DNA from: Ambrosia x helenae
Lineage: Eukaryota > Streptophyta > Magnoliopsida > Asterales > Asteraceae
DNA: 64,000 nt
Direction: 5' to 3'
Assembly: GCA_030844895.1 (NCBI GenBank)
Contig: CM061229.1
Location: 107,134,975-107,198,974 of the forward strand
Shown here: positions 12,279 through 23,200 of the stretch, piece after piece
Layout: each line of letters starts with the position of its first letter
How positions within the stretch are numbered: position 1 is the stretch's first letter
Made by a program: the position numbers and the translations under genes
Notes under the pieces: generated by a model
The model's input: the letters and a program-made list of their open reading frames with translations, nothing else
Told to the model about the DNA's origin: nothing
The model's database searches: none

Positions 12279-12954
12279 TTATCACGCCAGCATTAACATG
12301 GCTCCTTTCGAGGCACTCTATGGTCGGAAATGTCGTTCACCTGCCTGTTGGACTGAGGTTGGTGAAGCTCGTATCACTGGACCCGAACTAATCCAGGAAA
12401 CCACAGACAAAATTCAACTTATTCAGGATAATCTTCTCAAGGCTAGAAGTCGTCAGAAGAGTTATGCTGATAAACGTCGTAAACCCTTGGAATTTCAAGT
12501 TGGGGACCTTGTACTACTTAAGGTATCCCCTTGGAAAGGAGTAATTCGTTTCGGTAGAAAGGGAAAACTAGCTCCTCGATACGTAGGCCCCTTCAAAATT
12601 CTTGACAGAGTTGGAAAAGTGGCTTACAAACTTGATCTTCCACCTGAGCTAAGCAATGTTCACCCGACCTTCCATGTTTCGAATCTCAAGAAATGCTTAG
12701 CGGATGAGAACCTTCATGTTCCTCTTGAGGATGTGCAAATTGATGAAAGCATGCACATTTTCGAGAAACCCGTCGAGATTGTTGATACTGGAGTCAAGAA
12801 ACTCAAGTGCAGTCACATTCCGATCGTTAAGGTTCGTTGGGAATCTAAACGAGGCCCAGAGTTCACTTGGGAACGTAAAGACCAGATGAAGTCGAAGTAT
12901 CCACTTCTTTTTCCACCAGACTCTCCAACTCCAACTTCGGGACGAAGTTCCTAA
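12264..12954 (+). pseudogene. Integrase C-terminus with chromodomain-like tail (outer element)
   Basis: The correct frame resumes with SYNNSYHASINMAPFEALYG. GPY/F-type residues follow (RKGKLAPRYVGPFKILDRVG, then HPTFHVSNLKKCL). The tail has VEIVDTGVKKLK, IPIVKVRWESKRGPEFTWE and a final KYPLLF, resembling the chromodomain of Tekay-type chromoviruses, which helps target integration to chromatin (family knowledge). The stop lies within 20 bases of the polypurine tract. Confidence 0.85.
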
Positions 12955-12967
12955 AAGTAGGGGAGAC
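12953..12967 (+). other. Polypurine tract of outer element
   Basis: aaaagtaggggagac immediately before the 3' LTR. Confidence 0.88.
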
Positions 12968-13150
12968 TGTAACATTTTCGCAATTAAACTTGTACGTTAC
13001 ATGATCATCATTAATAAAACGTCAAGTTTCGATATTCTTGTGTGTAATAATTATTTTTGTCGCATTTTAGAAGCCCTAATACTCTATATATCATAAATAT
13101 TATATGGTTAAAAGCTTGATAATTATCAAAAATAAAAGGCGCTTGGGCCG

Positions 13151-13209
13151 GGAATCGAACCCGCGCCCAAGGCCGCCCAACAACACCAACGCACTAACCA
13201 GCTGGGCTG
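13151..13209 (-). promoter_or_regulatory. tRNA-like module (minus strand), outer LTR
   Basis: On the minus strand, A box cagcccagctgg (plus 13198-13209) and B box ggttcgattcc (plus 13151-13161), about 37 bp apart as in SINE and tRNA promoters. Confidence 0.6.
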
Positions 13210-13668
13210 GCCTTCACATCTGAATGAATCCAGGCGCGTTTTAAATATATGCTTGATTAAAATCCTTCACAGTTGACTTGAAAAGTCAACTGTGGGACGC
13301 GAGTTGCCTAAATCATCCATCATAACTCGTGATTTGCATAATTTTGGTATCTATACGTGATTACCGGCCTCGTCTGACTAAGCTACACGATGATTATTGA
13401 CCAATTGATACACAATTAACCCTATTACGCGTATAAACTTCAATGTTTGGTCAACCTTGCCGAATCGATCACTGATGCCTCCATACTATAAATTGATCCT
13501 CTGCGAGTCTTCACAACTCGCCAATACTCCTTTCTCAACCACCAATCTTCTTAATTATACACTGCTCGTTCATCTTGATCGTGTCTTTGACCTACGGGAT
13601 TGACCATTCAATCAAGCTCGAATCATCGTTGTAAGTTTAATTAATCCTGTGGGTTTTGTTCATCGGCG

Positions 13669-13715
13669 TTCACTCATCAATAGCCCCATGATTAATTGGG
13701 CTATTGATGAGTGAA
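13669..13715 (+). other. LTR leader hairpin, outer element
   Basis: Perfect 18-bp stem (13669-13686 with 13698-13715) and the 11-nt loop catgattaatt, 182 bp after the TATA box. Confidence 0.85.
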
Positions 13716-13824
13716 TCAATCAATTGCAGAAACTAGGGTTCGTGGCATTTGAATTGGGGATAAACTCGTTTCAGCATAATGTATTTAGTTTAAATAAAAC
13801 AGAATTAATCACAACCACTGGCCT

Positions 13825-13878
13825 AGGCCAAGTGGTTGTGACTGATGCTTATAACCCCAGCCACCCGGGTTCGAGTCC
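13825..13878 (+). promoter_or_regulatory. tRNA-like module (plus strand), outer LTR
   Basis: A-box-like aggccaagtgg (13825-13835) and perfect B box ggttcgagtcc (13868-13878), 381 bp from TATA to B box. Confidence 0.6.
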
Positions 13879-15440
13879 CGCTGTGGCGCTCCTTTTCCTT
13901 CCTTTTTCATTTTTTAAGCAACAAACCAATTAAATATATATTATACATTTAATCTTGTAAATTCATTTTTAATTATTAAAACCTTTTTATAAATTCTAAA
14001 AAAAATTACTTCTAACAAATCTGATGTAAAAGTTTTACCTACAATTTTTAGTTTTCTGAAATTAATTTATTTAATATATATAATAATTAAATCAATTTTA
14101 TTGTATTATATTTATAAAAATCCATTAAAATACCAAAACAATTTTATAAATTTCCACAAAAATTATCCTATGTTTGTACAATGATAAAATTTACTGAAAT
14201 GATTTTTAATCCCGAAAAATCATTTATTTTATATTTTTAATCAATTTTTGTTAGTTTTAGTCATAATTAAATCATAATAAATTCAATTTTTGATATTTTT
14301 GCACCAAAATTTTATACAATTTATTTCTGAATATTTAGAACAGAAATATGATTTTTAAAATAATAATTCTTTAATTTTAGTATTTTTAAATATTAAAGTT
14401 AAATTTTGGCAATTTGTAATAAATAGATTTAATAATCTATTTTAAAGAAAATAATTTTATAAAAATTATTTTTATACTTCAAACACATTATTGTGATCAT
14501 CCTAAATTCAAATTTTATAAAAAGACTTTCATTTATTTAATTATCAAATTTTCCCTTTATTTATTTAAACATTTTATTATAAATTCAATAATTGGTTATC
14601 CCCAAATCGAAACCCTAGAATATACTTATAGACTAGATAAACTTAGACTTATTTGTTGCCTTATACATAGGGTAATACTTGGCAATCTATTGGGCTACAC
14701 TTATACTATTCCTCAATACCTAATACTATACCAAGGTGAGTTTACGTAACCATGTTTATGCGATGCTTTATACTTGCAACATTTTATTTAAGCAATTCAA
14801 CATGTATGTCTAGTTGTAAACTTTATTGCCTCATGAATTAGTCTACAACAGTTTCAACGAGTTTCAACATTACATAATCATTAGCTATGGCCAAGCCGGC
14901 GATATTCAATAATAGATCTATTGGATTGACAACCCCACCCGGATACGCGTACCTCCTACATAGGTAGCGTGGGTGATTGTTATCGTTCCAACATATTACT
15001 AAGGTGAACCGTAGATGACGGGATGGACCTAAACTAGTCGGAGGTTTGATTATGTCGATTCAACATATTATGCTATTCATGTAGACTTAAACTTACGATT
15101 GACATATGAATTGCTAGACTTTTATACTTAAACTATTTGCTTAACATGGATTATGTATTCTCATTAACTTCTAGTTGACCCCCCCCCCCATTTTTACAAC
15201 TCAACAGGAAATAATGATGCATGAAGACTAGAGTATTTCCATGAAGAATAATAAGAAGTCTATGCTTGCTTGATCTTTTGTGATGTATTAGATTTCCACA
15301 TTTAAAACTCTTTATGTATTTCTATTTTTGGATATTTGCAATTTAAATTTATTTCAATTAAAATTTGGATTTCCATGTGCTACTGTATACTCATTCTTAC
15401 GTGACACCTCGATGTTTCCGCCATCGGTTGGGGTGTTACA

Positions 15441-15636
15441 CCAGACAAATCACCAACGTTCGGGATACAGGACTCGTGTGTGTCAAAACAAGGATTTTCC
15501 TAATTATAACATATGTTAATATCATCTAACATATGTTAGGCCTTCTTAACTAACCCTAGTTAAGAATTTAACCACGTATGAACATGTAAGTTAACTAAGT
15601 TCAGTAAAGTATTAACCTAAAAATGCGGGGTGTCAC
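15441..15636. other. Unclassified remnant ending like an LTR
   Basis: No gene seen. Contains two copies of acatatgtta and ends in gcggggtgtcaca, the form of a gypsy LTR 3' end, so it may be a truncated older LTR. Confidence 0.35.
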
Positions 15637-16097
15637 ATTAAGTATGGTTGATTTGGGTGTAACTTTTGGCGTCTGTGTATGTGGCATTGTAGATGGTCCA
15701 TTGAAGGTGAAAAAAGTAAGATCTTAGGGAGCAACATAGAGCTTTTTTGTGGTGGTGTAAATGATGTAGGTAATGATGGTGTGGGGTTTTGGTGTTGTGG
15801 CAGTGGTTGATGTGTTGGGTCGGTTTCGGTATCATTATTGGGGGTGGTGGTGGTACGAAAATGATGAAGCATTGCAATGGTGAAAGACTTCCAAGTTAGG
15901 CGTTCGTGCCCTCGATACCATGAATTGAACCAAGAAAATGGTCCTTCGTCGAAGTACTCAACAACGTAAGGAAAACGGTCTTCCTCATAAATTGCATACA
16001 AGGAAAAGAACCGTTCAACCTCACAAAGCCATCGGGCCGAATTGAGACCGGTGAAGCAAGATAGAATAGTGGAGTCAATGAGTTCTTCAAAAGCCAT
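15633..16097 (-). pseudogene. Gag-like ORF of short-LTR element, copy A
   Basis: 154-codon frame starting MAFEELIDSTILS about 30 bases after the LTR. RWLCEVERFFSLY, FPYVVEYFDEGPFSWF and LTWKSFTIAMLHHFR match the first half of a retrotransposon gag domain. It then becomes Pro/Thr/His-rich and is cut off at the truncated end of the element. No zinc knuckle or protease. Confidence 0.6.
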
Positions 16098-16125
16098 GGA
16101 GGCTTAGGCTCAATGAAAGCACCAA

Positions 16126-16403
16126 TGATAGGTTTTACAAAGAAAAACCTACAAAACTTCCAAGAAATCAAGAAGAGAAGAGATCAAAGCACAAAAGCTT
16201 TCTTTAAATATTTTATTCATAACATTAACATAAAGGAAATGGCATTATAAAGGCATAGAACAAGAAAATAACTACTACTAAACCCACTAAGTCACTAATC
16301 CACTACTACTAAATTTATGGAAATAAAACATTGAATATAAAGTAAATAACAAGTGCATCGAACCATGCCATGGAGATCATGGGAAAGAGTATGGCACGTA
16401 TCA
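16126..16403 (-). repeat. Short LTR, copy A
   Basis: TGATA...TATCA, 278 bp, about 90 percent like 17598-17874 by eye. Confidence 0.75.
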
Positions 16404-16796
16404 TTCCCGTGCTCTTCGAAATGTTCTTGTCCTCAAGAACTGAATGAGTTGGACAGGGTGGTCGCCATTCACGTCTTCCGGCGGTGTTTGGTTCCGTCCC
16501 TATGTAGCGTGATGGTGGTTGCCATGGCAATTGCCATTAAAGTCGGACAATGATGTGCGAGGTGGTTTCAACGTAGCGCCACGAATATCGCCAAGGTGGT
16601 CGCCACTCAAGTCGTACAATGGCATTTGTGGCAGTCTCCTTGTAACTTTGTGGGGGTCTCCATGGGGGTCGCCATTCCCGGTGGGCAACAACGTTAGGTC
16701 TGATCTCATGAAACAAGAAAAACGGTTGGCGCCAATCTCGTCTTCTAAATACATCTTTGTTCAGTGCCTCTAGTGATGGTCCTATAAAACCGTGAA

Positions 16797-17568
16797 TTAG
16801 TAAACAAACCTCCTTAAAAACAATGTAGCGGGTGGTGGTCGTAAATCTTTTTGGTATATGTGGGCCTTTGTTGAAACGCCACGGTGGTCGTCTTTCGAGT
16901 CGAACAACGGTGTTTGGAGCGGACTCAATGAATCTTGAGTGTGGTCACCATGGAGGAAGCCAATCTTTTCTATTTTTGACACCTTTGAATCGTGAGTCAG
17001 TGGAACTACCGATTTGTTTCGCTTGGAAGTTCTCATTTGGTGTTGGTAAGGAAGCGAATGGTTCGGGAGATGACATCCATTGCGGTGGTGGGAAAGTTGG
17101 GGTTGGAGTGGAGCTTGAAACAAACGATTTAAGGTTGATTTGGGTGTAACTTTTGGCGTCTGTGTATGTGGCATTGTAGATGATCCATTGAAGGTGAAAA
17201 GAGTAATCTTCGGAAGCTGCATAGAGCTTTTTTGTGGTGGTGTAAATGATGTAGGTAATGATGGTGTTGTGGCAGTGGTTGATGTGTTGGGTCGGTTTCG
17301 GTATCATTATTGGGGGTGGTGGTGGTACGAAAATGATGAAGCATTGCAATGGTGAAAGACTTCCAAGTGAGGCGTTCGGGCCCTCGATACCATGAATTGA
17401 ACCAAGAAAATGGTCCGTCATCGAACTACTCAACAAGGTAAGGAAAATGGTCTTCCTCATAAATTGCATACAAGGAAAAGAACCGTTCAACCTCACAAAG
17501 CCATCGGGCCAGATTGAGACCGGTGAAGCGAGATAGAATAGTGGAGTCATTGAGTTCTTCAAAAGCCA
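16797..17568 (-). pseudogene. Gag-like remnant of short-LTR element, copy B
   Basis: Second copy of the same gag start (MAFEELNDSTIL, RWLCEVERFFSLYAI) with a stop replacing Tyr in the VEYFDEG motif, and a shorter Pro/His tract. Frames then diverge; a Pro-rich C-terminal region lies at about 16800-17130. Not translatable as one protein. Confidence 0.55.
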
Positions 17569-17597
17569 TGGAGGCTTAGGCTCAATGAAAGCACCAA

Positions 17598-17874
17598 TGA
17601 TAGGTTTTACAAAGAAAAACCTACAAAACTTCCAAGAAAACAAGAAGAGAAGAGATCAAAGCACAAAAGTTTTCTTTAAATATTTTCTTCTTAACCTTAT
17701 CATAAGCAAATGGCCTTATAAAGGCATATAACAAGAAAATAACTACTACTAAACCCACTAAGTCACTAATCCACTATTACTAATTTTATGGAAATAAAAC
17801 ATTGAATCTAAAGTAAATAACAAGTGCATGGAACCATGTCATGAAGATCATTGGAAAGAGTATGGCACGTATCA
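17598..17874 (-). repeat. Short LTR, copy B
   Basis: 277 bp, TGATA...TATCA. Its outer edge lies about 210 bp downstream of the MADS gene stop codon, so it may lie in or just past that gene's 3' UTR. Confidence 0.75.
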
Positions 17875-18084
17875 GAAACCATCACATATTAAGTATTGGT
17901 TTCATCTTTAAAATATCATGCAGAAACATCTATTAATGTAGTGGTAGAAATTGATAACCGTATATGTAGCAGCTAGTGATCATTGAACATACATGATTAT
18001 AATAGGAATCCATGCATGGCAAAGTACATAGGTGATCACTCATTTGTGCCACTTTATAAACACGTACACTAGAGTGCCATTGTC
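17875..18084 (-). other. Probable 3' UTR of FUL-like gene
   Basis: About 210 bp of unique AT-rich sequence between the stop codon and the short-LTR element. No clear AATAAA was identified, so the transcript end may be within or beyond the element. Confidence 0.4.
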
Positions 18085-20236
18085 TTAATGGTTTATGTGG
18101 CGATACAGCCACGGGGGCATCATCCCAGCCGATATGCTATGGATTTGAGCGGAATCATCCTCCCTTGTAACTACTGATCCTTGGAATGATCCACTGCAAT
18201 CATTCAAACCCATTTAAGTACTTAATTTCCTTTCCCTTATATTTTCTTTCATCGGGAACACAATGCAATTGGCATAAGAAAAAAGAAAATTGAGTGTCTA
18301 CCTCCCGATTGCAAGAGGAACTAAGCGTGGTGGTTGAGGTGGCGGCGGTGGTGGCTGAGATAACAGAATCCCTAAATTTTGTTGCTCGGTGTTCTTATCA
18401 TTCTCCTTCAGCTGTTACCACATTTAGAAAAAAATCTTATAAGTTATATAGTCAATATACCGTAATATCTTTCATCAATGTTGTTTCAATTATCTTATTT
18501 TCTTTCGGTTACTTATATGGTATTTTGATATTTGCAACAAACGATAAAAAAACAAATCGTCTTCCTTTGTTTTTTATCCGAAAGAATCTCATAATTCGTT
18601 ACTATTGACACTACTAAGGGGGTGTTTGCGATTGATTATTCAAAACAGATTATGCGTTTTGGAAAAACAGGGGTGGAGCTGCTTATAGATTATTGCGTTT
18701 TGGTAGCCTAAAAAACTGATTATCTGCGTTTTCAAAACGCAATCCAAACACTAAAAACTGATTATCTGCGTTTTCAAAATACGATAATCTAAAAATCACA
18801 TTCAAAACGCAATCCCAAACACCTTCTAAAAGTGCTCATGAGCGAAGTTATAACTAAGATTTGCATTAGAGGTACCTTCTTGGAGAGTGCATTGTTTTGC
18901 TCTTGGAGTGCTCTCTCCTGCCACACACAAAAAAAATAAAAATAAAAATAAAAAATAGATTCATCAACTAGAGACTTGCTTTCTAGACTTCAAATATGTG
19001 TTAGAAAAATGGTAGTGATAAATTTACACAATAAATAATTGTATTTATATATGAGTTATATAGATAATTATTTATAAGTTTGTGTTCTATGGTGTGAAAG
19101 TTTCACAAAATGAAGCAAACCATGTCTAAAATTGGAGCTAAGACGAATGAGATATCGAAGCTCAAAGTTGAGTGGCTGAATTGAATATTCTTAAAACTTT
19201 GGTGACTCTATATAATTATAACTTTATCATAATTTGATTGTTTTGAATTGACTCTTTCAAATATCATTATGGACTCTTGTTTATGACTCATAATTTTACT
19301 TAATTTAACATTAACATGTCATAAATTAAATAAGAGTTTTAATTTGAGTCATAAAATTATTTTAATTGTGTATAAATAAAGCAATTAAGTATGGAGTTTT
19401 GAGATGAGTATAAAAGAGGCATCTTATAAGAGATAAATTATTTTGTCAAAATAATTTTATAGAATTTAGAGAGGAGTACTCTCTATTTCTTATACCATCA
19501 CCAACTTCATATTTTATTATTTCCCACAAAAAAATCGAAAACACCATAACCCGGTGTAATCTTGGGCGCGTGACCCATCATCGGCAGTACACTACTGTTC
19601 TGGTTGTTGTACCATGGGAGATAGACCGTCTGAGAAGAGGCGCAGAATCTGGTTTAAGGGCCCCGTGTCAAACACGATCATCAACCAAAACCGTCAACGA
19701 CAAGTTTGTTTATTCTTGCAGCGAAGCGTTATACATAATGGTTCGGTTGAAGTTCTCTAAAGACATCGGCTTAAATCAAGATTCGGTACATTTTTGTTGT
19801 ATCTTTTTTATTTATTTAGTTTTCTATACGGAATTGTACTTTTATATTTCTTATGAATAACGAGAGTCTCGTTATTATTTTTATTTTATTAATATTTTTT
19901 TAATAAAAAGTGAACCTATTTTTTACCGTATAAAAAAAGCTTTTACATGGTCATTTTCTTTTTATAAAAAAAAAAACAACTTTCACAGGTCAGGGTTTGT
20001 GGATAACCTTTTTATGGAGATCTGATATGGACTCATGCATGACTTGGTTCTGCATACAAAAATAGGGTCTTTGAACTAAAATAACATAAGACCGGGAAGC
20101 AAGAAACAAACATAAATCAAGATCAAGTGAATATACCTTTCTTGTTCGAATTCGCTTGAGAGCGGTATCAAGTTGTTGTTCAACGCTTTGAAGCTCTCTA
20201 AGGTTCAAAGGCTCAAGATCTTCTCCACCATAGTGC
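18085..20236 (-). CDS. FUL: Exons 4 to 8 of FUL-like gene
   Basis: Exon 4 (20137-20236) encodes HYGGEDLEPLNLRELQSVEQ and onward; exon 5 (20008-20049) NQVMHESISDLHKK; exon 6 (18876-18917) ERALQEQNNALSKK; exon 7 (18302-18411) LKENDKNTEQQNLGILLSQ plus a Pro tract; exon 8 (18085-18193) the C-terminal SGSFQGSVVTREDD to MMPPWLYRHINH and TAA. The remaining introns are 87, 1090, 464 and 108 bp. Intron 6 holds a Harbinger-type MITE. Confidence 0.92.
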
Positions 20237-23200
20237 CTAAAATGAACATATTGATAAGATCTAAAACAACCCGACCTATTTAATGAACAATTATAAAGTT
20301 GCTCATGTTAAACTACAATTTATTTGATTTGACAAAAAACTAATACATCTTTGGAGAAAAATAAAGAATTTATTACATATATCCCGTATATAAAACATTA
20401 ATTACATATATACCCAAGACAAAAATTAAATTACATATTTTTCTCTGTTTTAACAAAAAGACAAATATACCCTTTAAACATAAAACACCCCACTCCCCTA
20501 CTCACCTTCATAAAAGAATTACAACCCTCCTACCTATATGTCTGTTTAGCTTCTTACTTCTTGATTTTGTTATGTTATAAGTAGATAAACATGTGGTGAT
20601 GGTGATTGTGTATAGTTAGGTTGATGGTTGATGACGTGGGATCAAAAGGTAAAAAGGATCAAAAGTTGTCAAAGCACTGAGCAGAAAGAACAAAACATAT
20701 GACTTGTCTTTTCATCACCTTTCCCGGTCAAAGTCCCCACCTGTCCACACTCTGTATGTGGAGAGGCTGCACCACACGGACCGCAGGTCTAAAGCCTTCA
20801 CCGGCTAAAAGTGACAAGTCCCTAAGTTGCTACAAGGATCAAGAGTTTGTGATTACCCAAAGAAGAAGATACCTTTCCTATAAATCAGATCACTCTATCA
20901 GTGATCTGAACACAACATCTCACTTGAGCTTACAAACGATATTCGGGCTTTGAGTATCACTCAAACCAGAATTGTAATACTCAAAGCATAAAACTCTTGA
21001 ACCTCCTTCTACATTTAGCAACGTAGAGTGACACCACGATCTGCGTTAGGCAAAACTAAACCCTTCAACCCTTTTACCCTTCCTCTGACTCTTCACTAAC
21101 GTTGGACTTATATTTGTTGTAGCAACAAGTTGGAGCCCACCGTGGGGCTGCGCCATTGCATTCTTCTCCAAGATCAGTTGTGTAGCTCCAACTCTCCGAT
21201 ATGTCCGACCACGAGTCCCCGGAAGAAATAAATCAGGTTTCTCTGAACACAGACCAGACCTCTCCTAACAGATCTGTGTCTTTCTCGACTCCTGGAAGCA
21301 CTCCCACGGGTGCTGCATCTCAGGAGTTCACACTCTTCCAAACTCCAACTCCCACCCGTTCAGGGGTAGCATCTCCTCTCCTCAGTTCCATGCGTACACC
21401 TGAGCGCATAGATCTCACCCCTGAAGGAGTTGCAGACCACTTTTTACATTTGCGATCCCTCATTAACCAACATGTGATCAGGGAGAGGGTAAAGGGGGTA
21501 AGGCTCCGGCTAGATTATAACGAAGAAGAACCTTCACTCTCACCCGAGCCACGTCATGCTCCTCATCTCACTTCCTTCAGTTCTTAGCCTGCTCCTCATA
21601 ACTTTGGAGCCGGACCCAGCTCAGTCTTCCCAACACCTTACCAACCGACATGGCCGAGCCCAACACCTTTTCCCTTGTTCACATCTCAACCTACTTTCTC
21701 TAGTGAACCCACAGGGCATGAGCTCACTTTAGACCAACTCTTACAGTCCCCGGTCACAAGTGTTTCCACCCCCAGCACCTACTTCATCGGAACAAGCCAT
21801 GGCTTCCCTGCCCATGGCTCGCAGTGCCTCCATGAGCATGCCTATGGGAGTCAACAACATGACGACACCTGAAAGCCTTCAAGGCTTTAACCTCACGCCA
21901 CACCTCATATGATGGTCCAGATGATGGCTCATTTTCCCTGGCAGCAGCTCATTAGCCAAACACTAGCTGCTCACCAAGGAAACTCGAATGGGAACAATAA
22001 CACAAGAGGCAAAAACAACATTAACCAGCCTTATAAACCCAGCAGCCTATCTTGATTTCTCCACAAATAGCAAACTATGAGTTCCCCACCAAACTAAAAA
22101 TGCCCTCTCAAATAAAAACATATGATGGCAACGAAGATCCTGAGGACCACTTACAAATCTTTTCTGGGGCAGCCCGGATGGAAAAGTGGGGAAACCCTGA
22201 ATGTTGCCTTATGTTTATGCAAACGCTAGTCGGATCAGCTCGCATCTGGTTCAACGACCTTCCGGCTGGAAGCATCCGATCATTTGATGACTTGGGCAAA
22301 GGATTCTTGGCTAACTTCGCTCAACAAAGACGTTGTGTCAAAGATGCCACTATCATCTTCCAAATCAAACAAAGGGGTGATGAAAGCATTAGAAACTTCA
22401 TTGAACGATACAAGAAGGAAGATTGCAGGGTTCATGAATGCTATTAACTCTAAGTACCTCGAGAGGGCTGAAGCCCACATTCGGGGGGGGGGGGGGAGAA
22501 GATGTGGATATCAAAGAACAAAGAAAAAGGTCTGCTAATTGGAGAAGTTCCAGCCCAAACAGAAAAAGGGGTAACTATGGGTCCTATGACAAAAGGTCTA
22601 GGGGATCTGAATCCCGAAGGTCTGAAGGTAGGAACCCTCTAAGCAGAGACCGAACGATAAGCTTCACAGCTTTAACAAAAACCCCTCAGAGATCCTAGCA
22701 ACTGAAGAAGTCAAGCACAGCTTCAGACCTCCCCGTCCCTTACCAAAGAGCAAGAGAAATGAAAACTCCAACCAATACTGTGAGTTCCATGAGGAGAAAG
22801 GACATCACACTAATGACTGCTTCCAGCTCAAGAAAAGAATTGAGGAGGCTATCAAGTCTGGAGAACTAGCTCATTTGGTGAAAGGGATTAAAGAAACCAT
22901 AGCATAAGGTAAAAAGAAAGAAGTTAACACGGTCCTGGTTGAACCAGAAGCTCCTAACAAACGCCAAAGGTTGGAAGTTTGGGAACATCAAAGTGTTTGT
23001 TTCCCACCACCTGAAGGAGAAAAGAGCTATGACCCTCTGGTTGTAGAAGCTCTCATAGGCTCAATAAGACACAACAAGCCTACATTAATACCGGGGCAAC
23101 AACATAGATCATGTTTGAAAGGTACTTCAACCCGCTGAGCTTAGAGGAATGCTCCAAGCTTCGGCCATCCGAGTCCTCCATCAAGGGTATAGCTCACATA

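Larger units (their letters stand above)
1..15440 (+). mobile_element. Ty3/gypsy LTR retrotransposon (outer, chromovirus-like), left end outside window
   Basis: The element runs from a 5' LTR cut by the window edge (1-1266) through a tRNA primer site, a broken gag-pol and a polypurine tract to a full 3' LTR (12968-15440). LTR termini are TGTAACA and TGTTACA. Domain order is gag, zinc knuckles, protease, RT, RNase H, integrase, then a chromodomain-like tail, which fits the chromovirus side of Ty3/gypsy, probably Tekay (inference). The overlapping LTR parts differ by about ten substitutions by eye, so insertion is fairly recent. A second element (2558-9024) sits inside gag. The bases after the 3' LTR are ccaga; the matching left target duplication is outside the window. 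Confidence 0.93.
12968..15440 (+). repeat. 3' LTR of outer gypsy element
   Basis: 2473 bp, TGTAACA...TGTTACA. Contents in order: minus-strand tRNA-like module (13151-13209), TATA box (13487-13493), perfect 18-bp hairpin (13669-13715), plus-strand tRNA-like module (13825-13878), long AT-rich region, terminal hairpin (about 15409-15438). The U3 and leader differ strongly from the nested element's LTR but the order and spacing of parts are the same. Confidence 0.93.
15637..17874 (-). mobile_element. Gag-only short-LTR retrotransposon, tandem arrangement
   Basis: On the minus strand: LTR (17598-17874), internal region (16404-17597), LTR (16126-16403), then a second, truncated internal copy (15637-16125). 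LTRs are about 278 bp with perfect 5-bp inverted ends TGATA/TATCA. The base run after each LTR on the minus strand is ttggtgctttcattgagcc, the usual position of a primer site. Only a gag-like ORF is present, no pol, which fits the TR-GAG class of non-autonomous elements (inference). An LTR-internal-LTR-internal order suggests unequal recombination between LTRs. Confidence 0.75.
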
